A stretch of 64,000 nt of DNA. It comes from Flavobacterium sp. IB48 (GTDB taxonomy: Bacteria; Bacteroidota; Bacteroidia; Flavobacteriales; Flavobacteriaceae). The stretch spans positions 1,028,107 to 1,092,106 of the forward strand of contig NZ_JAEFCA010000001.1 in NCBI RefSeq assembly GCF_016405855.1. The letters are read 5' to 3'. The notes below the pieces were generated by a model. It had not been told where the DNA came from. It did no database searches and saw only the letters and a list, made by a program, of their open reading frames with translations. A program made the translations under genes and the position numbers. Below, one piece after another: positions 17,689 through 26,620 of this stretch (position 1 is the stretch's first letter; the number at the start of each line of letters is the position of its first letter).

Positions 17689-19872
17689 ATGAGTAAGAAA
17701 ATTAGAAAGCCGATAAAAAAAGAGAAAGATTTCTCTGGAAAAATACTTAAGATTTTATCGCAAAATGCTAATAAACCTTTCAATTACAAACAAATAGGAG
17801 CTAAGCTAGAATTAGACGATACAAAAAGCAGAAATCAGATCATAAAAGATTTAAAGATTCTTGCAGCTCAAAAGAAGATTATAGAAACAGAACCTGGAAA
17901 ATACTTGATTAAAGCAGTAAGCCAGGACTACTACGAAGGAACAATAGATATGACGAGCAGAAAAACGGCATATTTTATTTGTGATGAGTTTGAAGAAGAT
18001 GTTTTTATTCCTACCAATAATTTGAATCGTGCATTAGATAAAGACAAAGTAAAAGTTTACGTTTATAACAGAAGAAAAGGTAAAAGACCTGAGGGTGAAG
18101 TTATTGAAGTTATAGAAAGAGATAAAACAGAATTTGTAGGTGTAATAGATATGCAGCCAAATTTTGCTTTTGTGTCTACTGCAAATCCTAAAATGTATAC
18201 CGATATTTTTATTCCTAAGGATAAACTTGGTGAAGCAGAAAACGGTGATGTAGTTTTAGTGAAGATTGAAGATTGGCCAAAAAGAGCCGATAGTCCGTTC
18301 GGATCTGTAATTCGAGTGCTTGGAAAACCTGGGGAACACAATACAGAAATTCATGCAATTTTAGCAGAATATGGTTTGCCAGCAGATTTCCCTGTAGAAG
18401 TAGAAGTTTTTGCACAAAAACTAGATACTTCGATTCAGGAATCTGAGATTGCAAAACGTCGTGATATGCGTGATACGCTTACGTTTACGATAGATCCAAA
18501 AGATGCAAAAGATTTTGATGATGCCTTATCTTTCAAAAAATTAGAAAACGGAAATTTTGAAATCGGTATTCACATTGCCGATGTTTCCTATTATTTAGAA
18601 GAAGGTACAATTCTGGATGATGAAGCGTATCAAAGAGCAACTTCGGTTTATTTGGTTGATAGAGTAGTGCCAATGCTTCCTGAAGTGTTGTCTAACTTTG
18701 CTTGTTCGCTTCGTCCAAATGAAGAGAAATATACATTCTCTGCTATATTTGAAGTTTCGCCAACGGCACAGGTTATTAACCAATGGTTTGGAAGAACTGT
18801 AATTTATTCAGATCAGCGTTTTGCTTACGAAGAGGCTCAGCATATTATTGAAACAAAAGGAAATAATACAATTCCAGTAGATATTTCTATTACTGGAGAA
18901 TCTTATGTGGTTTCAGATGAAATTGTTGAAGCTACTTTAAAACTAGATGAATTAGCTAAGATTTTAAGAAAGAAAAGAATGCAACAAGGCGCTATTTCTT
19001 TTGATAAAGTTGAAGTTAAATTTAATCTAAATGAAGAAGGAGAACCTGAAGGCGTTTATTTCAAAATATCAAAAGATGCCAATCATTTGATTGAAGAATT
19101 TATGCTTTTAGCCAATAGAAAAGTAGCAGAATATATTGGAAAACAGAAGAAAACCTTTGTCTACCGTATTCACGACGAACCAAACGAAGACAAATTGGTT
19201 GCAATGCAAACAGTTATTGCTAAGTTTGGTTATAAAATTGATTTTAGAACAAAAGGTGATATTGCCAAATCAATCAATGCTTTGATGGAAGAAGTAAACG
19301 GTAAGAAAGAACAAAATCTTATTGATACTCTTGCTATTAGAAGTATGAGCAAAGCCAAATATTCGACTGATAATATTGGCCATTATGGTTTAGCTTTTGA
19401 TTATTACAGCCATTTTACATCGCCAATTCGTCGTTATCCAGACGTTATGGTACACCGTTTGTTGCAGTATTATTTGGATGGAGGAGCTTCTGTAGACGAA
19501 GAAACTTACGAAACCAAATGCCTGCATTGTTCAAACATGGAAAACTTAGCAACAAATGCTGAGCGAGATAGTATTAAATACATGCAGGTTAAATACATGC
19601 AGGATCATCAGGATGAAGAATTCCTTGGTGTTATTTCTGGTGTTACCGAATGGGGAATTTATGTTGAAATCGTTTCTAACAAATGCGAAGGAATGGTAAG
19701 AATCAGAGAAATAAAAGAAGACTACTATACTTTTGACGAAAGACAATATGCATTGGTTGGAGCAACTTCAAACCGTTTATTGCAATTGGGAGACGAAATT
19801 TATGTGAAAGTAAAAAATGCCGATTTAGTTAAAAAACAACTTGATTTTCATTTTTTAAGAAGAGCAGAATAA
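17689..19872 (+). CDS. rnr: Ribonuclease R
   Basis: A 727-residue RNase II/R family exoribonuclease. It has an N-terminal winged-helix-like region (1-~80), cold-shock domains (~85-230), a catalytic RNB domain with TFTIDPKDAKDFDDALS (about 263-281, metal-binding Asp residues) and HYGLAFDYYSHFTSPIRRYPD (about 564-584), and a C-terminal S1 domain (about 643-725). It degrades structured RNA 3' to 5' in the cytoplasm. Length matches RNase R rather than RNase II. The secreted-protein gene follows after 22 bp. Confidence 0.95.
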   Translation: MSKKIRKPIKKEKDFSGKILKILSQNANKPFNYKQIGAKLELDDTKSRNQIIKDLKILAAQKKIIETEPGKYLIKAVSQDYYEGTIDMTSRKTAYFICDEFEEDVFIPTNNLNRALDKDKVKVYVYNRRKGKRPEGEVIEVIERDKTEFVGVIDMQPNFAFVSTANPKMYTDIFIPKDKLGEAENGDVVLVKIEDWPKRADSPFGSVIRVLGKPGEHNTEIHAILAEYGLPADFPVEVEVFAQKLDTSIQESEIAKRRDMRDTLTFTIDPKDAKDFDDALSFKKLENGNFEIGIHIADVSYYLEEGTILDDEAYQRATSVYLVDRVVPMLPEVLSNFACSLRPNEEKYTFSAIFEVSPTAQVINQWFGRTVIYSDQRFAYEEAQHIIETKGNNTIPVDISITGESYVVSDEIVEATLKLDELAKILRKKRMQQGAISFDKVEVKFNLNEEGEPEGVYFKISKDANHLIEEFMLLANRKVAEYIGKQKKTFVYRIHDEPNEDKLVAMQTVIAKFGYKIDFRTKGDIAKSINALMEEVNGKKEQNLIDTLAIRSMSKAKYSTDNIGHYGLAFDYYSHFTSPIRRYPDVMVHRLLQYYLDGGASVDEETYETKCLHCSNMENLATNAERDSIKYMQVKYMQDHQDEEFLGVISGVTEWGIYVEIVSNKCEGMVRIREIKEDYYTFDERQYALVGATSNRLLQLGDEIYVKVKNADLVKKQLDFHFLRRAE

Positions 19873-19894
19873 ATATTAATTTAAAAATAAAAGT

Positions 19895-20563
19895 ATGAAA
19901 AAGCTAATTATAGGAGCAGCAATTTTATTTGTACAAATGTCTTTTGGTCAGGTTACCAAAGAGTTGGGCGATTTTGATACCGTAAAAGTATTTGATAAAT
20001 TAAGTGTAAAATTAGTTCCAGGTTCTGAAAATAAAATTGTAATAAAAGGAACAAGAGAAGCAGAATTAGAAGCTGTTAATAAGAATGGTATTTTAAAATT
20101 GAGAATGCCATTTCCAAAACTTTTGTCAGGAAATGATCTTGAAGTAACTTTGTATTATAAACATTTAGAATTAATAGATGTGAATGAAGGAGCAACTGTA
20201 ACAAGTAGTGACGTAATCAAAGCAACTTCATTTAAAGTAAGTGCACAAGAAGGTGGAGTTATAAATGTTGATTTAGATGTTGATAAACTAAAAGTAAGCT
20301 CAGTATCAGGAGGTTCGATCACATTAACTGGTAAAGCAGCAAATCAGGATGCAAGTTTAGGAGCTGGAGGATATTTACTAGCAAGCAAATTAGAGACGTC
20401 TCAGACTACTGTAAGCGTTTCTGCGGGAGGAAAAGCTGATGTTAATGCTTCTACCCTTGTTGATGCAAAAGTAAGCGCAGGAGGCTCTATTTACATTTAT
20501 GGAAAACCAAAACAAATAAATCAGAAAACAGTTTTTGGTGGTAAAATCGAAGAAGTAAAATAA
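19895..20563 (+). CDS. Secreted/periplasmic DUF2807 (head GIN) protein
   Basis: A 222-residue protein with an N-terminal signal peptide ending near MSFGQ. The mature part is rich in short beta strands and repeats of the form VSAQEGG, VSSVSGGSITL, VSVSAGGKADV and VSAGGSIYIYG, the stacked-turn pattern of the DUF2807 putative autotransporter-adhesin/head-GIN domain common in Bacteroidetes. It is probably exported and anchored or periplasmic; function unknown. It sits 22 bp after rnr and about 13 bp before the LysE-like gene, so all three may be co-transcribed. Confidence 0.8.
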   Translation: MKKLIIGAAILFVQMSFGQVTKELGDFDTVKVFDKLSVKLVPGSENKIVIKGTREAELEAVNKNGILKLRMPFPKLLSGNDLEVTLYYKHLELIDVNEGATVTSSDVIKATSFKVSAQEGGVINVDLDVDKLKVSSVSGGSITLTGKAANQDASLGAGGYLLASKLETSQTTVSVSAGGKADVNASTLVDAKVSAGGSIYIYGKPKQINQKTVFGGKIEEVK

Positions 20564-20576
20564 CACGAGATATTTG

Positions 20577-21257
20577 ATGATAAATGATATTCTGGCTGGA
20601 CTGCCATGGGGACTTGTTCTTAGTTTTATGGTTGGCCCAGTATTTTTTGTTTTATTAGAAACCAGTATTACAAAAGGTTTTAGATCTGCAATTGTTTTCG
20701 ATTTAGGCGTAGTATTAGGAGATATTTTCTTTATTGCTATCGCTTATTTAGGAAGTTACAGATTGATTTCAAGTTTAAAAGACGATCCAGCTCTTTTTAT
20801 TTTTGGAGGGATAATTATGCTTTCTTATGGAATTATTTCTTTTGTAAAACTAAAAAAAGAAGAAAAAATAAACGACGAAGAAATTGACCGTGATATTTTA
20901 AAAAGAAACTACGCAAGTTTGTTTGTAAAAGGGTTTTTATTGAACGTTATCAACATTGGAGTCTTAGGATTCTGGTTAGCAGTAATTATTTCTGTTGGAC
21001 CAAAACTAGAAATGCAGACTCCTAGAATGATGACTTTTTTTGCCGCTGTAATCATCACTTATTTATTAATTGATTGTGCTAAAATTTTATTAGCCAAACA
21101 GTTAAAATCAAAAATGACTCCAACTAATATTCTTAAAATTAAAAAAGGAATTAGCGTTGTTTTAATGGTTTTCGGATTTGCATTAGTAGTTCAAGGTTGG
21201 TTTCCAAAAGAAAAGGAAATGGTTAAAAATGCCTTCGAAAGAATAGAGAAGAAGTAG
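20577..21257 (+). CDS. LysE/RhtB family translocator
   Basis: A 226-residue integral membrane protein with six hydrophobic segments. The N-terminal GLPWGLVLSFMVGPVFFVLLE is the LysE-family start, where a conserved G-P follows the first helix, and a cytoplasmic charged loop follows helix 3. An in-frame TTG lies one codon upstream; ATG 20577 is taken as start. Members export amino acids or other metabolites; substrate not predictable. A strong terminator follows. Confidence 0.85.
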   Translation: MINDILAGLPWGLVLSFMVGPVFFVLLETSITKGFRSAIVFDLGVVLGDIFFIAIAYLGSYRLISSLKDDPALFIFGGIIMLSYGIISFVKLKKEEKINDEEIDRDILKRNYASLFVKGFLLNVINIGVLGFWLAVIISVGPKLEMQTPRMMTFFAAVIITYLLIDCAKILLAKQLKSKMTPTNILKIKKGISVVLMVFGFALVVQGWFPKEKEMVKNAFERIEKK

Positions 21258-21284
21258 TTGTTAATAACTCAAAAATATAAAATT

Positions 21285-21312
21285 AAACCTCTGAATTTCA
21301 GAGGTTTTTTTG
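21285..21312 (+). terminator. Rho-independent terminator of the rnr-DUF2807-LysE group
   Basis: Perfect stem AAACCTCTGAA / TTCAGAGGTTT followed by T residues, 27 bp after the LysE-like stop. Confidence 0.85.
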
Positions 21313-21330
21313 TGTTTATAACTGTTAGTT

Positions 21331-21365
21331 TAGAACTTTGACAAAGTTTCAAACTTTGACAAAGT
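21331..21365. repeat. Tandem palindrome AACTTTGACAAAGTT (two copies)
   Basis: Two adjacent copies of a 15-bp palindrome separated by TCA. It is the first of three different repeat types packed in the gap between the LysE-like gene and tRNA-Cys. Confidence 0.65.
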
Positions 21366-21377
21366 TGACAACAGTTT

Positions 21378-21475
21378 GTCATTTCGACGAAGGAGAAATC
21401 TTCGCAAGTAACTCCGCAACAATTATCCAATCTTTGTAGAGCTTCTCGTGGAGATTTCTCCTTCGTCGAAATGAC
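21378..21475. repeat. REP-like intergenic hairpin
   Basis: Inverted arms of about 23 bp (GTCATTTCGACGAAGGAG with its reverse complement) separated by about 50 bp that contain further short complements. A solo relative is at 13377-13401. The whole element could fold into a long cruciform or RNA hairpin. After it, at about 21502-21537, a third repeat type contains CCCTAGAGG and ACCTGTCGGGT. Confidence 0.75.
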
Positions 21476-21568
21476 AAGATTGTGTATAATTACGTTAAAT
21501 AGAAAACCCTAGAGGTTTTTAAAACCTGTCGGGTTAATATATAGGCTTTAATTTTTTTTTAATTATAC

Positions 21569-21624
21569 ATAAAAAAAGAGACACATTTCCATATCTCTTT
21601 TTGAAGCATTGTCCGGATTTGAAC
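21569..21624 (-). pseudogene. Truncated duplicate of the tRNA-Cys 3' end and its terminator
   Basis: This segment repeats 21663-21715 with few changes. It has the terminator hairpin (AGAGACACATTT...TATCTCTTTTT) followed by the tRNA 3' strand and T-arm (GTCCGGATTTGAACC against GTCCGGATTCGAACC). Similarity stops inside the T-arm and the remainder is unrelated A+T-rich sequence, so it cannot fold as a tRNA. Confidence 0.75.
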
Positions 21625-21662
21625 CAATATATTTAATTAATTTTTCCTAAAAATTAAACACA

Positions 21663-21694
21663 AAAAAAAGAGACACATTTCTGTATCTCTTTTT
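21663..21694 (-). terminator. Terminator of tRNA-Cys
   Basis: Minus-strand hairpin AAAAAGAGATAC / GTGTCTCTTTTT (with G-T pairs) followed by T residues, immediately after the tRNA 3' end. Confidence 0.7.
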
Positions 21695-21695
21695 G

Positions 21696-21766
21696 AGGCA
21701 TCGTCCGGATTCGAACCGGAGTAGGAGCTTTTGCAGAGCCCAGCCTAGCCGCTCGGCCACGACGCC
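21696..21766 (-). tRNA. tRNA-Cys (anticodon GCA)
   Basis: The 71-nt sequence folds as a tRNA. Acceptor stem GGCGTCG pairs with CGATGCC, the D-arm is GGCCGAGCGGC-like, the anticodon loop CTGCAAA carries GCA at the Cys position, and the T-arm is CCGGTTCGAATCCGG. The discriminator base is U, the known identity element of tRNA-Cys. CCA is not encoded. A terminator follows, and a partial second copy lies downstream on the same strand. Confidence 0.95.
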
Positions 21767-21860
21767 ATTACTTGAACGGTTGGCAAAAGTAACTAAAATC
21801 TTTAAATTTCAAAAGTTTCATAGTAACTATTTTAAAATTTTAGGAATTTAATTTTAGAAA

Positions 21861-22220
21861 TTACTTTCTAATTTCCGTCATTTTTATAGTAACTGACTCA
21901 ACATCACCACCAATAGGCGGATTTATTTTAGAAACCCAAACTGTTGTTTTTTCTACCATTTCTATCTCTGCCAGTACACGAATATTGATTCTTTTGGCCA
22001 CATGTTCTAATAAATGCGAACGAATTGCCATTTCTTCAGCTACAATTTTGTTCAAATGAACATAATCAACAGTGTCTAATAGATGATCTGTTTCTGCTGA
22101 TTTCTGTAAATTGGTTTTAATTTTTAAATCTACTTTGTAATCAGATCCAATTTTTCCTTCTTCAATTAAACATCCGTGGTAAGAAAAAGTACGGATATTT
22201 TTCAATTTTATAACTCCCAT
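21861..22220 (-). CDS. folB: Dihydroneopterin aldolase
   Basis: A 119-residue FolB-family protein. It starts MGVIKLKNIRTFSYHGCLIEEGKIGSDY-like, with the family pattern F-x-x-x-H-G-x-x-x-E (catalytic Glu region, residues ~10-20) and VDYVHLNKIV near residue 47, and ends with I-N-PP-I-GG-x-V-x-x-V. It converts dihydroneopterin to hydroxymethyl-dihydropterin plus glycolaldehyde in folate synthesis. It lies between tRNA-Cys (same strand) and divergent glnS. Length is normal for the family. Confidence 0.92.
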   Translation of the reverse strand: MGVIKLKNIRTFSYHGCLIEEGKIGSDYKVDLKIKTNLQKSAETDHLLDTVDYVHLNKIVAEEMAIRSHLLEHVAKRINIRVLAEIEMVEKTTVWVSKINPPIGGDVESVTIKMTEIRK

Positions 22221-22228
22221 TTTTATGT

Positions 22229-22297
22229 TGTTTCACGTTTAAAGTTTCAGGTTTTATGCCAGTTAGATAACTTTAAACCTGAAACCTGAAACCTTTT
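22229..22297. repeat. Short repeat-rich segment between folB and glnS
   Basis: It contains a parS half-like TGTTTCACGTTTAAAG at 22229-22244 and an inverted AAAGTTTCAGGTTT / AAACCTGAAACC pair. The AACCTGAAAC units recur at about 34326-34372. Confidence 0.5.
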
Positions 22298-22300
22298 TTT

Positions 22301-22308
22301 TATCTTTG
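22301..22308 (+). promoter_or_regulatory. -7 element TATCTTTG for glnS
   Basis: TAnnTTTG match 20 bp upstream of the glnS ATG. Confidence 0.55.
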
Positions 22309-22327
22309 CTAAAATTACTATAAAATA

Positions 22328-24445
22328 ATGGCATCAGAAGAGAAATCACTCAATTTTATTGAACAAATCATAGAGGAAGACGTAAAATCAGGTCTTTCAA
22401 ATACTAAACTTCGCTTTCGTTTTCCACCAGAACCTAATGGTTATTTACACATTGGGCACGCGAGTTCTATTGCGTTAAATTTTGGTTTAGGAATTGATTA
22501 TCAATCTCCTGTGAATTTACGTTTTGATGATACAAACCCTGAAAAAGAAGAGCAGGAATTTGTTGATGCTATTAAAAAAGATGTAGAATGGCTAGGTTAT
22601 ACTTGGGCTGAAGAATGTTATGCATCAGACTATTTCCAACAATTATACGATTGGGCAGTTTTCTTAATTAAGAAAGATAAAGCGTATGTTGACAGTCAGA
22701 CTTCTGAAGAAATGGCGATCCAAAAAGGAACTCCAACAACTCCAGGAACTGATAGTCCGTACAGAAATCGTTCTGTTGAAGAAAACTTAGATTTATTCGA
22801 AAGAATGAAAAACGGTGAATTTGAGGCTGGTACACACATTCTTCGTGCAAAAATTGACATGAAATCAACAAACATGTTAATGCGTGATCCTATCATGTAC
22901 AGAATTTTACACAAACATCACCACAGAACTGGAGATGCTTGGAAAATCTATCCAATGTACGATTGGGCACACGGACAAAGTGATTATTTAGAACAAATTT
23001 CACACTCATTTTGTACACTAGAATTCTTGCCTCACCGTGAATTATACGATTGGTTTTTAGATCAGATTTTAGATGAAAATAAACTACGTCCAAAACAAAG
23101 AGAATTTGCTAGACGTAATTTATCACATACTGTTGTTAGTAAAAGAAAATTACAGCAACTAGTTAAAGAAAAGCATGTTAACGGTTGGGATGATCCAAGA
23201 ATGTCAACCATTTCTGGATTAAGAAGACGTGGTTATACAGCTGCTTCATTACGTAATTTTGCTAATACAATTGGTATTGCAAAACGTGATAATTTGATCA
23301 ATGTATCGGTTTTAGAATTCTGTATTCGTGAAGATTTGAATAAAATTGCACCTCGTGTAATGGCTGTTTTAGATCCTGTAAAACTGGTAATTACCAATTA
23401 TCCAGAAGGAAAAGAAGAGTGGTTGGAAGCAGAAAATAATCAAGAAGATGAAAATGCTGGTTTCAGAAAAGTGCCTTTTTCTCGTGAATTATATATTGAA
23501 AGAGAAGACTTTTTGGAAGAAGCTCCAGCTAAGTTTTTCCGTTTGACTTTAGGAAAAGAAGTTCGTCTTAAAAATGCTTATATCATTAAAGGTGAATCAG
23601 TTGTAAAAGATGGAAACGGAAATATCACAGAAATTCACGTAACATATGATACTGATTCTTTAAGTGGAAGTGGGACAGAAGCAAGCCAAAGAAAAGTGTC
23701 AGGAACATTGCATTGGGTTTCTATTCAACATGCTTTAGAAGCAGAAGTTCGTTTGTATGATCGTTTGTTTACAGATGAAGCGCCAGACAGTTATAAAGAG
23801 AAGAATTTCTTAGATTTTGTGAATCCAAATTCATTAGAAATTGTAACTGGATATGTTGAACCAAGTTTATCAACAGCTCAAAATGAAGATAAATTTCAGT
23901 TTCAACGTTTAGGATATTTTACTGTTGATAAAGACTCAACTGCTTCAAAATTAGTATTTAACAAAACAGTTGGATTAAAAGATGCTTGGGAAGAAAAGGG
24001 TAAAAAAGAGGAAAACAGTATTAATAATTCTTTGAAAGATATCAACAAATATTTTAAAGTTGAGACTAAACCAGAAAGAATTGCAATTGAAAGTGCAATA
24101 GGGGAGAACATTAAAAATATCTCGACTTTTTCACTTTTACAGAATTCTTTAAAGAAGAATATCAACAATAATAAGGCTTCGCTGTTGTTTTCTCAGTTTA
24201 TTTTGAAATATTCAAACTGGAAATCAACAGATTTTGAAGAAGAAGATATTAAGAAATTATATTCAATGTCTCTAAAAAGTGAATCGACTTATGTTAGATC
24301 AAAAGCACTTTTAAATTTAAGAGATATTGAAAGTGAAAGTTTCAAAAATCAGTTTGATGATGAAATTTTGAAATTATATTCAAATCCACCAAAAAATGCT
24401 TCTGAGAGAGAAATTGAAATTCTTTCTGAAATGGTGAAGAAGTAA
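22328..24445 (+). CDS. glnS: Glutaminyl-tRNA synthetase with C-terminal extension
   Basis: A 705-residue class I aminoacyl-tRNA synthetase. The ATP-site motif is PNGYLHIGHASS (about residues 36-47), the KMSKS-equivalent is VVSKRKLQQLV near 267, and the N-terminal RFPPEPNGYLHIG and ILRAKIDM segments are typical of GlnRS rather than GluRS. It charges tRNA-Gln directly. The enzyme core with its anticodon-binding beta barrels ends near residue 560; about 145 further residues, helical and Asn/Lys/Glu-rich, have no counterpart in E. coli GlnRS (554 residues). A terminator follows. Confidence 0.95.
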   Translation: MASEEKSLNFIEQIIEEDVKSGLSNTKLRFRFPPEPNGYLHIGHASSIALNFGLGIDYQSPVNLRFDDTNPEKEEQEFVDAIKKDVEWLGYTWAEECYASDYFQQLYDWAVFLIKKDKAYVDSQTSEEMAIQKGTPTTPGTDSPYRNRSVEENLDLFERMKNGEFEAGTHILRAKIDMKSTNMLMRDPIMYRILHKHHHRTGDAWKIYPMYDWAHGQSDYLEQISHSFCTLEFLPHRELYDWFLDQILDENKLRPKQREFARRNLSHTVVSKRKLQQLVKEKHVNGWDDPRMSTISGLRRRGYTAASLRNFANTIGIAKRDNLINVSVLEFCIREDLNKIAPRVMAVLDPVKLVITNYPEGKEEWLEAENNQEDENAGFRKVPFSRELYIEREDFLEEAPAKFFRLTLGKEVRLKNAYIIKGESVVKDGNGNITEIHVTYDTDSLSGSGTEASQRKVSGTLHWVSIQHALEAEVRLYDRLFTDEAPDSYKEKNFLDFVNPNSLEIVTGYVEPSLSTAQNEDKFQFQRLGYFTVDKDSTASKLVFNKTVGLKDAWEEKGKKEENSINNSLKDINKYFKVETKPERIAIESAIGENIKNISTFSLLQNSLKKNINNNKASLLFSQFILKYSNWKSTDFEEEDIKKLYSMSLKSESTYVRSKALLNLRDIESESFKNQFDDEILKLYSNPPKNASEREIEILSEMVKK

Positions 24446-24462
24446 TATCAGATAAATTTATT

Positions 24463-24490
24463 AAAAGCGCTTTTATAAGCGCTTTTTTTT
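24463..24490 (+). terminator. Rho-independent terminator of glnS
   Basis: Perfect stem AAAAGCGCTT / AAGCGCTTTT with a 4-nt loop and a T run, 17 bp after the glnS stop. Confidence 0.85.
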
Positions 24491-25661
24491 ATTATATAGG
24501 TTAACTATTAAAAAGTAAAATTTTATAATTTTTATAGATTAAAACTGACTTTCATAAATTTAATTTAATCGAAAATAAAATTTTATTGGATAAGGAATTC
24601 ATTTTTTTATTTTAAATCTATTAGAAAGCTTTATTTTGATTATGTACTTTTTTTATGTCTAATTTTTGTTTTAAATCCTTAATAATAAAATTTAATTATT
24701 TAAAATGTGTGATTTTTAATATTTTATCTATTATTAGTAAAATCTATTAATTTTAATATTTTTATTTGTTTTATATATTAAAAGTGACTTTCATAATTTA
24801 ATTTTAAAGAAGAATAAAAAATAGTCGAGTAGAGAAGACCTTTTTTTACTTTTCATTCATTAAAACTCTTTATTTTATTTTTTTACTTTTTTGCTTCCAG
24901 TTTTCTTCTAAAAAAACTAAAATTAAGGTTTTTTCTTATTTTTTATATTTTTGACTTTAATTTTTATAATCATAAGTTTTGATTATTATTATTGTCTAAA
25001 ATTTAGTTTGTATTTATTATTTATAAAACTAACTAAAGAATATTATATAATAGTTTTTAATTATTTACAAAGCCCTTTATTTTAGTTTTTCTATTTATAG
25101 ATTTTTATTATAGATTTTTTAAAAGTTTAGTTTTTAATTATTATTTATAAAAATGATTGAATTATTAAAAATAATAGTTTTTGTATATTATTTTTAACCT
25201 TCATAAATTAATTTTAAGGCATTTTTTAAACGTGTTTGATAGATAACTCGTTTTTGTGATAATCGTTTATTTAAGAGCTTTATTTTAGTTTTTACTGTTA
25301 TTTTAGTCAGTTTAACGGGTTGTTAACACACAATTGTTTATAAAACTGCTATTTTTAACTCAATACCAAAAGTCAGAGATGATTTTTGTAAAAAATTAAA
25401 ATTTGCCGTAAAGAATCTAAGTTGAAATTTATTGTTTTTAGAAACTCGTAATTTTTAAAACAATAGATTATCAAAACTGATTTCCTAAAAAGACAATTTT
25501 ATGTTCTGATTTTTATTATGATATAATTTTGATAATATTTCCCGTAAAAGATATTTTTTCAAATTGTGTCATAATGTACAAAATACCATAATATTGAATT
25601 TGAGTGAAAGTTTAGTTTTTAAATTTCAGGTCTGACAATTTTTAATTTAAATCTAATTATC
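24491..25661. repeat. 1.2-kb AT-only-like gene desert made of degenerate ~205-240 bp repeats
   Basis: No frame here looks coding. Two landmarks recur. One is a CTTTATTTTA-type motif at about 24629, 24869, 25073 and 25278 (spacing 240, 204 and 205). The other is a CTTCATAAATTTAATTTT-type motif at about 24549, 24788 and 25198. Between them the sequence has diverged, so this looks like an old tandem array. The last 300 bp (25330-25661) is less repetitive and leads into the secreted-protein gene at 25662. Confidence 0.6.
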
Positions 25662-26141
25662 ATGAAAATTTTATATTTCACACTAGCATTATTATTTGCA
25701 AATGTTGCAATTTCTCAAACACATCAAATTACAAAACACAACGGAGAACAACTTGATGTAAATTTTATTAAATCTGAAAATGGTTTTGTTTACTATTCTT
25801 TAAACGGAAGTTCTGAAGAAATCAAAATCAGTAAATATGCAGTTTCATCTATTACAAATAAAGAAACAAAACAAACTCAAAAAGTTTCTGATAAAATAGT
25901 AGTTGACTCAAAAGATGATTACAAAATGGTAACTGTTCTTCCGCAAGAAAAAACAATAGGACTGAAACAAGCAGCGAGTTTTACAGGTGTCTCAACAAGG
26001 ACAAAAGGAGAACCGCCAATTGCAAATCAGAACCAGACTGCTATGAGAATTAAATCTAAATCGGCTTCAAATGGTTATCCTTTTGTTAGCATTGTTGAAA
26101 AAGCAGATGGTAAGTACGAAGCTGTAGCTTATGTGTATTAA
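25662..26141 (+). CDS. Small secreted protein of unknown function
   Basis: A 159-residue protein with a clear signal peptide (hydrophobic core, cleavage near NVAISQ-T). The mature part starts with THQITKHNGEQLDVNF and a region with YYSLNGSSEEIKISKYAVSSI, a pattern seen in many Bacteroidetes secreted proteins that start with a short beta-rich domain. I recognise no catalytic motif. It follows the 1.2-kb repeat desert and is 93 bp ahead of the YtxH gene. Confidence 0.7.
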   Translation: MKILYFTLALLFANVAISQTHQITKHNGEQLDVNFIKSENGFVYYSLNGSSEEIKISKYAVSSITNKETKQTQKVSDKIVVDSKDDYKMVTVLPQEKTIGLKQAASFTGVSTRTKGEPPIANQNQTAMRIKSKSASNGYPFVSIVEKADGKYEAVAYVY

Positions 26142-26234
26142 TAAGATTGTTAATTTTTTGTAAATTGCAATTAATCAAAGTTTTATCATTTTAAAAAAGA
26201 GTATCTTTATTAATAATTTTAAATTGTAACTATC

Positions 26235-26561
26235 ATGTCTAAGAATTTAAATACAGCAGCAGCAATTTTAGCTGCAGCGGCTGCAGGAGCGGCAATCGGA
26301 ATTTTATTTGCTCCAGATAAAGGATCAAAAACAAGAGCAAAAATTAAGGAAGGTATCGATGATGCTAAACATAATCTGAAAGATTCTTTTGATGCCAGCT
26401 CTGAAGTTCTTCGTGAAAAATTTACGAGTGCTACTCATAATCTTGACGGAACTTTGAATGAGTTACTTTCTAATGTCAGCCATAAAACAGAAGAAGTAAT
26501 TACTTTTTTAGAAACTAAATTGGCTGAGTTAAAAGCACAAAACGCTAAACTTCAGAAATAA
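26235..26561 (+). CDS. YtxH domain protein
   Basis: A 108-residue protein with an N-terminal Ala-rich membrane segment (AAAILAAAAAGAAIGILFAPDKGSKTR), the YtxH/GvpP-like signature in which a small-residue helix is followed by a P-D/E-K-G-x-x-T-R motif, then a long amphipathic helix. Such proteins are often stress-induced and membrane-associated. It is the first of three genes (YtxH, holin-like, DUF6327-like), separated from the second by an internal hairpin. Confidence 0.85.
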   Translation: MSKNLNTAAAILAAAAAGAAIGILFAPDKGSKTRAKIKEGIDDAKHNLKDSFDASSEVLREKFTSATHNLDGTLNELLSNVSHKTEEVITFLETKLAELKAQNAKLQK

Positions 26562-26570
26562 TATTTTTAT

Positions 26571-26620
26571 AAAGCACATTACTTGCTTATTTTTATAAGA
26601 AAGTTTTGTGCTTTTTTTTT
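26571..26620 (+). terminator. Hairpin with T run between the YtxH and holin-like genes
   Basis: Stem AAAGCAC / GTGCTTT enclosing about 30 nt, followed by nine T residues. It probably acts as a partial terminator, lowering expression of the two downstream genes. The T run ends 17 bp before the ATG at 26637. Confidence 0.6.
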
